47,153 nucleotides of DNA from Mesorhizobium sp. CA14. Lineage in GTDB: Bacteria > Pseudomonadota > Alphaproteobacteria > Rhizobiales > Rhizobiaceae. Position numbers and translations under genes: made by a program. Within the stretch, counting starts at the first letter, position 1. Every line of letters begins with the position of its first letter. Below the pieces are notes generated by a model. The model did not search any database. It had not been told where the DNA came from and was given only the letters and a program-made list of their open reading frames with translations. Below are positions 7,913-16,058 of this stretch, in pieces. The stretch is taken from NCBI RefSeq assembly GCF_020165195.1, contig NZ_JAIUHR010000037.1, positions 1-47,153 on the forward strand, written 5' to 3'.

Positions 7913-8314
7913 ATGGCCCGCGTAACCGTTGAAGATTGCATCGACAAGGTCGACAACCGTTTTGAACTCGTGCTGCTCGCCGGCCATCGCGCCCGCCAGA
8001 TCAGCCAGGGCGCGCAGATCACCGTTCCGCGCGACAACGACAAAAACCCGGTCATCGCGCTGCGCGAGATCGCCGACGAGACGCTGTCGCCCGACGACCT
8101 CAAGGAAGACCTGATCCACTCGCTGCAGAAGCATGTCGAGGTCGACGAGCCGGAGGCCGAGGGCGAGGCGATTACCGACCAGACCGGGGCGACCGCTGTC
8201 GCAGCCGACACCGACGAGGCCGAGGAGAACATCACCTTCGACCGCATGAGCGAGGAAGACCTGCTCGCCGGCATCGAAGGTCTGGTGCCGCCGGAAAAGA
8301 GCGACGACTATTAA
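7913..8314 (+). CDS. rpoZ: DNA-directed RNA polymerase omega subunit
   Basis: Omega is a small subunit that helps assemble and stabilise beta-prime and forms part of a ppGpp site in proteobacterial RNA polymerase. The N-terminal ~65 residues hold the omega core (MARVTVEDCIDKVDNRFELVLLA, RARQISQGA, NDKNPVIALREIADETLS). The remaining half is an acidic extension common in alphaproteobacteria, giving 133 aa in total. It stands just ahead of the ppGpp synthetase gene, the conserved rpoZ-spoT order. Confidence 0.97.
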   Translation: MARVTVEDCIDKVDNRFELVLLAGHRARQISQGAQITVPRDNDKNPVIALREIADETLSPDDLKEDLIHSLQKHVEVDEPEAEGEAITDQTGATAVAADTDEAEENITFDRMSEEDLLAGIEGLVPPEKSDDY

Positions 8315-8425
8315 GGCTTATGACAATTCTGCTCACTGTTGTTGAGCGGATTCTGAAAAGCTTCCGAGTTCGCCTGGATCAAGCATCCGGCACTTCCGTC
8401 TCGTAAGTTTCGTGGCTATCTATGG

Positions 8426-8453
8426 GATGCGTCGCACGCCAGTGCGGCGCATC
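8426..8453 (+). promoter_or_regulatory. Leader hairpin of the (p)ppGpp synthetase/hydrolase gene
   Basis: GATGCGTCGCAC (8426-8437) and GTGCGGCGCATC (8442-8453) form a 12-bp stem with one U-G wobble and a GCCA tetraloop. It ends 28 bases before ATG 8482. No U-tract follows, so it is not an intrinsic terminator; it may affect mRNA stability or translation, or be a protein site. Confidence 0.6.
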
Positions 8454-8481
8454 AATCATTTCAGCACCGCGAGATCCCGCC

Positions 8482-10716
8482 ATGATGCGTCAGTATGAGC
8501 TTGTCGAGCGCGTCCAGCGCTACAAGCCTGACGTCAACGAGGCGCTGCTCAACAAGGCTTACGTCTATGCCATGCAGAAGCATGGCCACCAGAAACGCGC
8601 CTCGGGCGATCCTTATTTCTCGCATCCGCTCGAAGTCGCCGCCATCCTCACCGACATGCACATGGACGAGGCGACCATCGCCGTTGCCCTGCTGCACGAC
8701 ACGATCGAGGACACGACCGCGACCCGCGCCGAGATCGACGAGCTCTTCGGCCCCGAAATGGGCAAGCTGGTCGAGGGCCTCACCAAGCTGAAGAAGCTCG
8801 ATCTGGTCTCCAAGAAGGCCGAGCAGGCCGAGAACCTGCGCAAGCTTCTGCTCGCGATCTCCGAGGATATTCGCGTTCTTCTGGTCAAACTCGCCGACCG
8901 CCTGCACAACATGCGCACGCTCGACCATATGCCCGAGTCCAAGCGCCTGCGCATCGCCGAGGAGACGATGGAAATCTATGCGCCGCTGGCCGGGCGCATG
9001 GGCATGCAAGGCATGCGCGAGGAGCTGGAGGAAATCGCCTTCCGCTACATCAATCCGGAGGCCTACCGCGCCGTCACCGCAAGGCTTGCCGAGATTTTCG
9101 AGCGCAACAAGGGCGTCCTTCAGGAGATCGAGACGGCGCTGTCGGGCCTGTTCGAGAAACACGCCATCAAGGCGAGCGTGAAGAGCCGGCAGAAGAAGCC
9201 GTGGTCGGTGTTCCGCAAGATGGAGGCTAAGGCGCTCTCCTTCGAGCAGCTCTCCGACATTTTCGGTTTCCGCGTCGTCGTCGATACGGTCGACGACTGC
9301 TACCGCGCGCTTGGCGCGATCCACACCACCTGGTCGATGGTGCCTGGCCGCTTCAAGGACTACATCTCGACGCCGAAGCAGAACGACTACCGTTCCATTC
9401 ACACCACCATCGTCGGCCCGTCGCGCCAGCGTGTCGAATTGCAGATCCGCACCAAGGAGATGAACAAGATCGCCGAATATGGCGTCGCCGCGCATTCGAT
9501 CTACAAGGATACCGGCGGCAAGATGAACGGCGCGGGCCATGCGATCTCCAGGGAGACCAACGCCTATGCTTGGCTGCGGCGCACCATCGAGCAACTGGCC
9601 GAAGGCGACAATCCCGAGGATTTCCTCGAGAACACCAAGCTGGAGCTGTTCCAGGACCAGGTGTTCTGCTTCACGCCCAAGGGCATGCTGATCGCGCTGC
9701 CGCGCGGCGCCACCCCGATCGATTTCGCCTATGCCGTCCACACCGATGTCGGCGACACCTGCGTCGGCGCCAAGGTCAACGGCCGCATCATGCCGCTGAT
9801 GACGGAATTGAAGAATGGCGACGAGGTCGAGATCATCCGCTCCAAGGCGCAGGTGCCGCCTGCCGCCTGGGAATCGGTCGTGGTCACCGGCAAGGCGCGC
9901 GCCGCCATCCGCCGCGCCACCAAGAACGCGATCCGTAAGCAATATTCCGGCCTCGGCGCCCGCATCCTGGAGCGCGCCTTCGAGCGCGCCGGCAAGACTT
10001 TTACCAAAGAGAGCCTGAAACCGGTGCTGCACCGGCTGGCGCGCAAGGATATCGAGGACGTTCTGGCTTCCGTCGGCCGTGGCGAACTGAGCTCGACCGA
10101 CGTCATGAAAGCGGTCTTCCCCGACTATAAGGACGAGCGCGTCACCGTGGCGCCGCCCAAGCAGCGCGAAGAAGGCTGGTCGAAGATCCGCAACGCCGCC
10201 GGCATGCTGTTCCAGATGCCCGGCACCCGCGCCGCGCGCAAGGACAGCAAGAACCAGCAGCGCGACGGCGCGGTCCCGATCCGCGGCGTGCGCGGCGACC
10301 TGCCGGTGCGCTTCGCGCCGGAAGGCGCCGTGCCCGGCGACCGCATCGTCGGCATCATCCAGCCGGGAACCGGCATCACCATCTATCCGATCCAGTCGCC
10401 GGCGCTGCAGGCCTTCGACGACCAGCCCGAGCGCTGGATCGATGTGCGCTGGGATATCGACGAGCGCACCAAGGAGCGTTTCCCGGCGCGTATCTCGGTC
10501 ACCGCCATCAATGCGCCGGGTTCGCTGGCCGACATCGCCCAGGTGGTGGCGTCCAACGACGCCAACATCCACACGCTGTCGATGATACGCACGGCACCCG
10601 ATTTCACCGAGATGCTGATCGATCTCGAGGTCTGGGACCTGAAACATCTCAACCGGCTGCTGTCGCAGCTCAAGGACAATTCGAGCGTCAGCGATGCGCG
10701 GCGCGTGAATGGGTGA
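8482..10716 (+). CDS. rsh: Bifunctional (p)ppGpp synthetase/hydrolase (RelA/SpoT homologue)
   Basis: Rsh makes and degrades the stringent-response alarmone. From ATG 8482 it is 744 aa. The order is: hydrolase HD domain (His48 in YFSHPLEVA, His72-Asp73 in LLHDTIED), synthetase domain (DIFGFRVVVD, GRFKDYIS, NDYRSIHT, VELQIRT with the catalytic Glu), TGS domain (VFCFTPKGMLIALPRGATPIDFAY), helical region, and C-terminal ACT domain (ARISVTAINAPGSLADIAQV). Both active sites look intact. An in-frame ATG at 8422 would put the leader hairpin inside the gene and is unlikely. pyrE follows. Confidence 0.96.
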   Translation: MMRQYELVERVQRYKPDVNEALLNKAYVYAMQKHGHQKRASGDPYFSHPLEVAAILTDMHMDEATIAVALLHDTIEDTTATRAEIDELFGPEMGKLVEGLTKLKKLDLVSKKAEQAENLRKLLLAISEDIRVLLVKLADRLHNMRTLDHMPESKRLRIAEETMEIYAPLAGRMGMQGMREELEEIAFRYINPEAYRAVTARLAEIFERNKGVLQEIETALSGLFEKHAIKASVKSRQKKPWSVFRKMEAKALSFEQLSDIFGFRVVVDTVDDCYRALGAIHTTWSMVPGRFKDYISTPKQNDYRSIHTTIVGPSRQRVELQIRTKEMNKIAEYGVAAHSIYKDTGGKMNGAGHAISRETNAYAWLRRTIEQLAEGDNPEDFLENTKLELFQDQVFCFTPKGMLIALPRGATPIDFAYAVHTDVGDTCVGAKVNGRIMPLMTELKNGDEVEIIRSKAQVPPAAWESVVVTGKARAAIRRATKNAIRKQYSGLGARILERAFERAGKTFTKESLKPVLHRLARKDIEDVLASVGRGELSSTDVMKAVFPDYKDERVTVAPPKQREEGWSKIRNAAGMLFQMPGTRAARKDSKNQQRDGAVPIRGVRGDLPVRFAPEGAVPGDRIVGIIQPGTGITIYPIQSPALQAFDDQPERWIDVRWDIDERTKERFPARISVTAINAPGSLADIAQVVASNDANIHTLSMIRTAPDFTEMLIDLEVWDLKHLNRLLSQLKDNSSVSDARRVNG

Positions 10717-10786
10717 ATAGTGAATGATGAATAGTGAATAGAAGCTGCTCTCACTGCCATTCACCACTCACCATTCACCATTCGCC
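10705..10786. repeat. Heptad-like inverted repeat between rsh and pyrE
   Basis: Left arm 10705-10740 is built from repeated TGAATAG/TGAATGA units and includes the rsh stop codon. Right arm 10757-10786 is built from ATTCACC units and pairs imperfectly with it. The result is an ~80-base A/T-richer hairpin, out of character with the GC-rich surroundings. Similar short-period intergenic repeats occur in Rhizobiales. Confidence 0.65.
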
Positions 10787-10804
10787 AAGGGCATGGAGCG
10801 AACA

Positions 10805-11383
10805 ATGAACACCGACGAAGTGCTGGGCATTTTCCGCGAGGCCGGTGCCGTTCTCGAAGGTCATTTCATCTTGACGTCCGGCCTGCGCAGTCCGGTCTTC
10901 CTGCAGAAGGCCCGCGTGTTCATGCATGCCGACAAGACCGAGCGCCTCTGCAAGGCGCTGGCCGAGAAGATCCGCAAGGCAGTGCCAGGCGGGATCGATT
11001 ATGTCGTCGGCCCGGCCATCGGCGGCCTGATCCCGGCCTATGAAACCTCGCGTCATCTCGCCGCCCCGGCGATCTGGGTCGAGCGGGAAGGGGGCGAATT
11101 CAGGCTGCGCCGCTTCGAGATCGCCAAGGGCGCGCGCGTCGTCATTGTCGAGGACATCGTCACCACGGGCCTGTCGATCCGCGAGACCATCGATTGCCTG
11201 CGCGAGCTTGGCGCCGAAGTCGTGGCGGCCGCCTGCATCATCGACCGCTCGGCCGGCAAGACCGATGTCGGCGTGCCGTTGATCGCGCTTGCCGAATATG
11301 AAGTGCCGGCCTATCCCGCCGACCGCCTGCCGCCGGAACTTGCCGCTATTCCAGCCGTTAAGCCCGGAAGCCGCAACATCTGA
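10805..11383 (+). CDS. pyrE: Orotate phosphoribosyltransferase
   Basis: The enzyme joins orotate to PRPP to make OMP in de novo pyrimidine synthesis. The 192-aa product is of the short PyrE class, with LTSGLRSPVFLQKARVF for substrate binding and the PRPP loop VVIVEDIVTTGLSIRET. ATG 10805 is preferred over in-frame ATG 10793 because GGAGCG between them serves as the ribosome site. Overlap with a repeat hairpin upstream suggests transcription from rsh may be attenuated or processed there. Confidence 0.95.
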   Translation: MNTDEVLGIFREAGAVLEGHFILTSGLRSPVFLQKARVFMHADKTERLCKALAEKIRKAVPGGIDYVVGPAIGGLIPAYETSRHLAAPAIWVEREGGEFRLRRFEIAKGARVVIVEDIVTTGLSIRETIDCLRELGAEVVAAACIIDRSAGKTDVGVPLIALAEYEVPAYPADRLPPELAAIPAVKPGSRNI

Positions 11384-11458
11384 CTCCGCAATGTATGAAA
11401 ACAAGCACTTGGGCGCGTCGCTTGAATCTCTCTGGCCGCCGCCCGCGCCGGGGTCGCC

Positions 11459-11842
11459 ATGATCGCCGGCATCGACCATTTCGTGCTGACGGTCCGCTCG
11501 GTCGAAGCGACCTGCGCGTTCTATCAGCGTGTGCTCGGCATGCGGCGGCTCGATGAACCGAACCGGCCGACCGCGCTTCTTTTCGGCTCGCAGAAGATCA
11601 ACCTGCACGAAATCGGCCGCACCTTCGAGCCGAAGGCGAAGGCGCCGACGCCGGGCTCCGGCGATTTCTGCCTCGTGGCGGCGGTGCCGCTTGCCGAAGT
11701 CCAGGCGAGCCTCGAAGCCCATCGCGTGACGGTCGAGGTCGGCCCAGTCGAGCCCACTGGCGCGCGCGGCCCGATGATGTCGGTCTATTTCCGCGATCCG
11801 GACGGCAATCTGGTCGAGGTCAGCGAGTATCCGTTCACCTGA
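11459..11842 (+). CDS. VOC-superfamily (glyoxalase-like) protein
   Basis: This 127-aa single-module protein has two beta-alpha-beta-beta-beta units. Metal-ligand positions are visible at DHFVLTV (His near residue 7), KINLHEIG, and DPDGNLVEVSEY (the closing Glu). It resembles the small glyoxalase/dioxygenase-like proteins sometimes annotated as virulence proteins; the reaction cannot be assigned. It follows pyrE by 75 bases and its last 8 bases overlap the end of the convergent GNAT gene. Confidence 0.85.
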   Translation: MIAGIDHFVLTVRSVEATCAFYQRVLGMRRLDEPNRPTALLFGSQKINLHEIGRTFEPKAKAPTPGSGDFCLVAAVPLAEVQASLEAHRVTVEVGPVEPTGARGPMMSVYFRDPDGNLVEVSEYPFT

Positions 11843-12350
11843 GATCGAGCCGCATGGCGCAGCGCTGATCCGAAGCCATGCCGTGCTTGGCCTCATCGCT
11901 GAGCAGGCTGGCCAGCCGTCCGTCGATTTCGGCATTTTCCAGAATGCGAAATCCGAACTTGCGATAAAAGGGCGCATTCCAGGCGACAGCGCGAAATGTG
12001 GTGAGCGTCACCGCGGCCAGGCCGAGCCGCCCGGCGTCCGCGACCGCCCGTTCGAGCAGGGCGCGGCCGATGCCCTGGCCCTGCCGGTCGAGGCGCACGT
12101 CCAGTTCCCAGATATGCAGCGCATCGCCCTCGATCCCGGCGCTCAGGAAGCCGACCGGCCGGTCCTTCTCGTCTGCGGCAACCCAGCATGCGCCCGCGGC
12201 GATCAGCGCGCGGTGTCGCTCGACGCTGACATTGTCGCCGTCGGCGAGCCACGCCAGTTCCGCGATGGCGCGGAACGCCAGCCCGGCGGACTGTTCGATA
12301 GCCGGCAGTGCCTCGACGTCCTCTGCCCGCGCCGGTCGAATGGTGATCAT
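11835..12350 (-). CDS. GNAT-family N-acetyltransferase
   Basis: This 171-aa single-domain acetyltransferase starts at ATG 12350 (MITIRPARAEDVEALPAIEQ), a typical GNAT N-terminus. The acetyl-CoA pyrophosphate loop is DRQGQGIGRALLERA, and the C-terminal NAPFYRKFGFRI motif is complete. The open frame runs further upstream to 12503 but that part is unlike the family. The substrate is unknown. It converges on and overlaps the VOC gene by 8 bases. The 12351-12565 gap shows nothing recognisable. Confidence 0.87.
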   Translation of the reverse strand: MITIRPARAEDVEALPAIEQSAGLAFRAIAELAWLADGDNVSVERHRALIAAGACWVAADEKDRPVGFLSAGIEGDALHIWELDVRLDRQGQGIGRALLERAVADAGRLGLAAVTLTTFRAVAWNAPFYRKFGFRILENAEIDGRLASLLSDEAKHGMASDQRCAMRLDLR

Positions 12351-12565
12351 TTTGCTCCGCATCCCAGATGTCTTCCTCAGTTTCGCCAGAATGACGGCCT
12401 TGTTACAGCCTGCGGCAGACCATCGCGCCGGCGTTTCGTTGTTACGCGGCCTGCCTGTCTCTATATCAGAGACTTGTTGCCTTTCTGCGCCATCGAAGCG
12501 CAAGATATGTGTGGCGCGTCCCGGTGGGCAGGGGCAGCGCGTGTTGGACCGGGAACTGGAACAGA

Positions 12566-13153
12566 GTGCTTTTTCGACGCCGAGAGCCTGATGGCCTCCT
12601 GGAGCGGGTGCGTACTTATCTATGGCCGCGCCGCTCGTTCTCTCGTTCCGTGCAATATTTCTCCAAACGCATCCTGCGGCTGAAGTCGACTCCGCATTCG
12701 GTCGCCGCCGGCGTCGCCGCAGGTGTTTTTGCCTCCTTCTTCCCGCTTGGCGTCCATTTCGTGGTTGCTGCGGTGCTGTGCTGGGTGATCGCCGGCAATC
12801 TGGTCGCTGCGGCGCTCGGCGCGGTGTTTTTCGGCAATCCGCTGACCTCTCCGCTGCTGTGGGGCGCCTCCTGGGAAACCGGCAAACTGATCCTGCGTCA
12901 ACATCTGCCGAGGCACGGGCCGCCCGAGCATCTGGGCGAAATGATGCACAAGCTCTCCTTCGACAAGCTTTGGGCGCCCGTTCTGGAGCCGATGCTGATC
13001 GGCGCTGTGCTGCTTGGCCTGGTCTTCGGCCTCCTGTTCTATGGCATCACGCGCTGGGGCATGACCGTGTTTCGCGAGAAGCGCAGGAAGCGCATGGCCG
13101 AGCGTGCCGAGAAGAAGGCGCGGCAGGGCGGACGGGAAGTTCCGGCGGAATGA
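12566..13153 (+). CDS. DUF2062 membrane protein
   Basis: From GTG 12566 the product is 195 aa. The DUF2062 core lies at ~35-165 with the characteristic STPHSVAAGVAAGVFASFFPLG and FFGNPLTSPLLWG segments and about three membrane helices; the tail is highly basic (REKRRKRMAERAEKKAR). The function of the family is unknown. The GTG is chosen because the residues before it do not resemble the family. Its stop overlaps the acpS start (ATGA), so the genes are translationally coupled. Confidence 0.85.
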   Translation: MLFRRREPDGLLERVRTYLWPRRSFSRSVQYFSKRILRLKSTPHSVAAGVAAGVFASFFPLGVHFVVAAVLCWVIAGNLVAAALGAVFFGNPLTSPLLWGASWETGKLILRQHLPRHGPPEHLGEMMHKLSFDKLWAPVLEPMLIGAVLLGLVFGLLFYGITRWGMTVFREKRRKRMAERAEKKARQGGREVPAE

Positions 13154-13563
13154 TCATCGGCATCGGCAGCGACCTGATCGACGTCAGACGTATCGAGAAA
13201 TCGCTGGAGCGGCACGGCCAGCGCTTTATCCAGCGCATCTACACCGAGGTCGAGCAGGCCAAGTCGGAAAAGCGCGCCGCGCGCGCGGCTTCCTATGCCA
13301 AGCGCTTCGCCGCCAAGGAGGCCTGCGCGAAGGCGTTGGGCACCGGCATGGCCGAGGGCGTGTTCTGGCGCGACATGGGCGTGGTCAACCTGCCGAGCGG
13401 CGCGCCGACCATGGCGCTGACCGGCGGCGCCGCGGCCAGGCTGGAGAAAATCCTGCCGAAAGGCCACCGCGCCCTCATCCATCTCACCATCACCGACGAT
13501 TTCCCGCTTGCTCAAGCCTTTGTGATCATCGAGGCAGTGCCCGCCGAACAAGCGCCACATTGA
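13150..13563 (+). CDS. acpS: Holo-[acyl-carrier-protein] synthase
   Basis: AcpS transfers 4'-phosphopantetheine from CoA to acyl carrier protein. The 137-aa protein begins MIIGIGSDLIDVRRIEKSL, with the Mg-binding Asp8, and has the second metal motif in RFAAKEACAKALGTG (Glu58). It starts inside the DUF2062 stop codon (ATGA overlap) and precedes lepB, the usual alphaproteobacterial order. Confidence 0.96.
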   Translation: MIIGIGSDLIDVRRIEKSLERHGQRFIQRIYTEVEQAKSEKRAARAASYAKRFAAKEACAKALGTGMAEGVFWRDMGVVNLPSGAPTMALTGGAAARLEKILPKGHRALIHLTITDDFPLAQAFVIIEAVPAEQAPH

Positions 13564-13590
13564 TTCCATCTGACCACGAGCGGCATGACG

Positions 13591-13619
13591 TTGCCCAGCG
13601 CGCGCCGAGACTCTATACC
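13591..13619 (+). promoter_or_regulatory. Candidate promoter for lepB-rnc-era
   Basis: TTGCCC (13591-13596) and TATACC (13614-13619) are separated by 17 bases and lie 24 bases ahead of the lepB start. The match is fair, and there is little other space for a promoter in the 79-base acpS-lepB gap. Confidence 0.45.
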
Positions 13620-13642
13620 AACATCGCACAATCGAGGACGAC

Positions 13643-14392
13643 ATGAGCGTGGCTGAAAAATCGCAGAAGAAATCCGGCGGGCTTGGTGAAACCTTCTCCG
13701 TCATCATCCAGGCTCTGCTGCTCGCGCTCGTCATCCGCACGCTGCTTTTCCAGCCCTTCTCCATTCCGTCCGGCTCGATGCGGCCGACGCTGCTCGAAGG
13801 CGACTATCTCTTCGTCACCAAATGGGCCTATGGCTATTCGCGTTACTCGCTGCCGTTCGGTCCCGATCTCTTCTCGGGCCGCATCTGGGGCTCGGAGCCC
13901 AAGCGCGGCGACGTGGTGGTGTTCAAGTTCCCGCCCGATCCGTCGGTCGACTACATCAAGCGTGTCGTCGGCCTGCCCGGCGACAAGATCCAGGTGAAGG
14001 ATGGCCAGCTTTTCATCAACGATGTCGGCGTGCCGCGCGTGAAGACCGGCCAGATCGACAATCCCGACGTCACCGAGGAAAACCGGCCGATCGATGTCTA
14101 TCGTGAAACGCTGCCGAACGGCGTCAGCTATGACACGCTCGACATCAATTCCGATTCGATCGGCGACAACACGCGCGAATTCGTCGTGCCGGCCGGACAC
14201 TATTTCATGATGGGCGACAATCGCGACAATTCTTCCGACAGCCGCTTCGCCGTCGGCTTTGTGCCAGCCGAGAACCTTGTCGGTCGCGCCAACCTCATCT
14301 TCTTCTCGATCGCCGGCAAGGCGAGCCCGCTCGAGATCTGGAAGTGGCCGTCACTGATGCGCGCCGGGCGCCTGTTCCATTTCGTCCATTAG
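13643..14392 (+). CDS. lepB: Signal peptidase I
   Basis: LepB cleaves signal peptides from exported proteins at the outer face of the inner membrane. The 249-aa protein has one N-terminal membrane helix (~16-36), the catalytic Ser45 in PSGSMRPTL and Lys106 in YIKRVVGLPGD, and the late motif GDNRDNSSDSR. The length is typical for rhizobia. rnc starts 4 bases after its stop codon, so lepB-rnc-era are almost certainly one operon. Confidence 0.97.
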   Translation: MSVAEKSQKKSGGLGETFSVIIQALLLALVIRTLLFQPFSIPSGSMRPTLLEGDYLFVTKWAYGYSRYSLPFGPDLFSGRIWGSEPKRGDVVVFKFPPDPSVDYIKRVVGLPGDKIQVKDGQLFINDVGVPRVKTGQIDNPDVTEENRPIDVYRETLPNGVSYDTLDINSDSIGDNTREFVVPAGHYFMMGDNRDNSSDSRFAVGFVPAENLVGRANLIFFSIAGKASPLEIWKWPSLMRAGRLFHFVH

Positions 14393-14396
14393 AGCG

Positions 14397-15113
14397 ATGG
14401 CGGCCAGCAAGCGTTTGACCGCCGATGCCTTGGCCGAAGCGCTTGTCGAGCGTACGGGCCATGCCTTCGCCGACCGCCAGCGCCTGCAGCGGGCGCTGAC
14501 CCATGCCAGCGCCCGTTCGACCCATGCCGGCGTCGATTATGAGCGCTTCGAGTTCCTGGGCGACCGGGTTCTCGGCCTCGTCGTCGCCGACATGCTGCTC
14601 GCGACCTTTCCCGATGCCGCCGAGGGCGAGCTGTCGCTACGCCTCAACGCGCTGGTCAATGCCGAGGCGCTGTCCGAAATCGCCGAGGAGATCGGCCTGC
14701 CGGAGCTGATCCGTGCCGGCTCCGACGTGCGCAATCTCGACGGGCGCAAGCGCACCAATCTGCGCGCCGATGCGCTGGAATCGCTGATTGCCGTGCTCTA
14801 CCTCGATGGTGGCCTCGAGGCTGCCCGCTCGTTTATTCATCGCTATTGGCAGCCGCGCTCGCAAGCGATCGGCGCCGCACGGCGCGACGCCAAGACGGAA
14901 TTGCAGGAATGGGCGCACCAGGCAGCGGCCGGCGCCGTGCCGGCCTACCGCGTCGACGGCCGCGAGGGTCCGGATCACGATCCGCTGTTCACCGTCAGTG
15001 TCAAGGTCGGCTCCTTTGCGCCGGCGATCGGCAGCGGCCGATCCAAGCGCGAGGCCGAGCAGGCCGCCGCGGCTACTCTTTTGCTGCGCGAAGGCGTATG
15101 GAGCGCGGCATGA
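14397..15113 (+). CDS. rnc: Ribonuclease III
   Basis: RNase III cuts double-stranded RNA in rRNA and mRNA processing. The 238-aa protein has the signature ERFEFLGDRVLGLVVADML near residues 42-60, further acidic catalytic residues around RADALESLIAVLYLDGG, and a C-terminal double-stranded RNA-binding domain (KTELQEWAHQ to the SKREAEQAAAATLLL helix). Its TGA overlaps the era ATG. Confidence 0.97.
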   Translation: MAASKRLTADALAEALVERTGHAFADRQRLQRALTHASARSTHAGVDYERFEFLGDRVLGLVVADMLLATFPDAAEGELSLRLNALVNAEALSEIAEEIGLPELIRAGSDVRNLDGRKRTNLRADALESLIAVLYLDGGLEAARSFIHRYWQPRSQAIGAARRDAKTELQEWAHQAAAGAVPAYRVDGREGPDHDPLFTVSVKVGSFAPAIGSGRSKREAEQAAAATLLLREGVWSAA

Positions 15114-16030
15114 GCGATACGGAAACCCCTGAAGCCCCCGCGACGCGCTCCGGTTTCGTTGCGCTGATCGGCGCGCCCAATGCCGGCAAGTCGACGCTGG
15201 TCAACCAATTGGTCGGCGCCAAGGTGTCGATCGTCACCCATAAGGTGCAGACCACCCGCGCCATCGTGCGCGGCATCGCCACGCATGACAACGCGCAGAT
15301 CGTCTTCGTCGACACGCCGGGCATCTTCAAGCCGAAGCGGCGGCTGGACACCGCGATGGTGACGACCGCCTGGGGCGGCGCCAAGGATGCCGATGTCGTC
15401 GTGCTTCTGATCGACGCCGAGCGCGGCATCAAGGGCGATGCCGATGCCATCCTCGACCGACTCAAAGATGTCCGGCAGCCGATGCTGCTCGTCCTCAACA
15501 AGGTCGATCGCGTTAAGCCGGAGGCGCTTCTCGCCTTGGCCGCGACCGCGAACGAACGCGTGCCGTTCAAGCGCACTTTCATGGTCTCCGCGCTCATCGG
15601 CTCCGGCTGCAAGGACCTGCTCGACTATCTCGCCCAGACGTTGCCCGCCGGCCCCTGGTACTATCCGGAGGACCAGATCTCCGACCTGCCGATGCGCCAG
15701 CTTGCGGCCGAGATCACGCGCGAAAAACTTTATCTGAGGCTGCATCAGGAACTTCCCTATTCCTCGCATATCGAAACCGAGAAATGGGAAGAGAAGAAGG
15801 ACGGCTCTGTGCGCATAGAGCAGGTCATCTATGTCGAGCGCGACAGCCAGAAGAAGATCGTGCTCGGCCATAAGGGCGAGACGATCCGCGCCATCGGACA
15901 AGCCGCGCGGATGGAGATCGCTGCCATTCTGGAGCAGAAGGTGCACCTCTTCCTGTTCGTGAAGGTGCGCGAGAACTGGGGCGACGATCCCGAGCGCTAC
16001 CGCGAGATGGGGCTGGAGTTTCCCCATTGA
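15110..16030 (+). CDS. era: GTPase Era
   Basis: Era is an essential GTPase that helps assemble the 30S subunit and binds 16S rRNA. The 306-aa protein has G1 GAPNAGKST, G3 DTPG, G4 NKVD, and a C-terminal KH domain with GHKGETIRAIGQAAR. It overlaps rnc by four bases (ATGA). recO would normally follow; here 2.5 kb of other genes separate them. Confidence 0.98.
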   Translation: MSDTETPEAPATRSGFVALIGAPNAGKSTLVNQLVGAKVSIVTHKVQTTRAIVRGIATHDNAQIVFVDTPGIFKPKRRLDTAMVTTAWGGAKDADVVVLLIDAERGIKGDADAILDRLKDVRQPMLLVLNKVDRVKPEALLALAATANERVPFKRTFMVSALIGSGCKDLLDYLAQTLPAGPWYYPEDQISDLPMRQLAAEITREKLYLRLHQELPYSSHIETEKWEEKKDGSVRIEQVIYVERDSQKKIVLGHKGETIRAIGQAARMEIAAILEQKVHLFLFVKVRENWGDDPERYREMGLEFPH

Positions 16031-16058
16031 TAAATGCCCGATAAACGGGTCAGCGACA

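Noticed and set aside
8461..10767. 768-codon open frame on the minus strand across rsh
   Set aside because: It mirrors the rsh coding sequence and has the Arg/Leu/Asp/Gly-rich, motif-poor composition expected from antisense of GC-rich DNA. The plus strand has a complete RelA/SpoT protein.
10793..10804. ATG 10793 as the pyrE start
   Set aside because: GGAGCG just after it acts as the ribosome site of ATG 10805, which gives the standard PyrE N-terminus.
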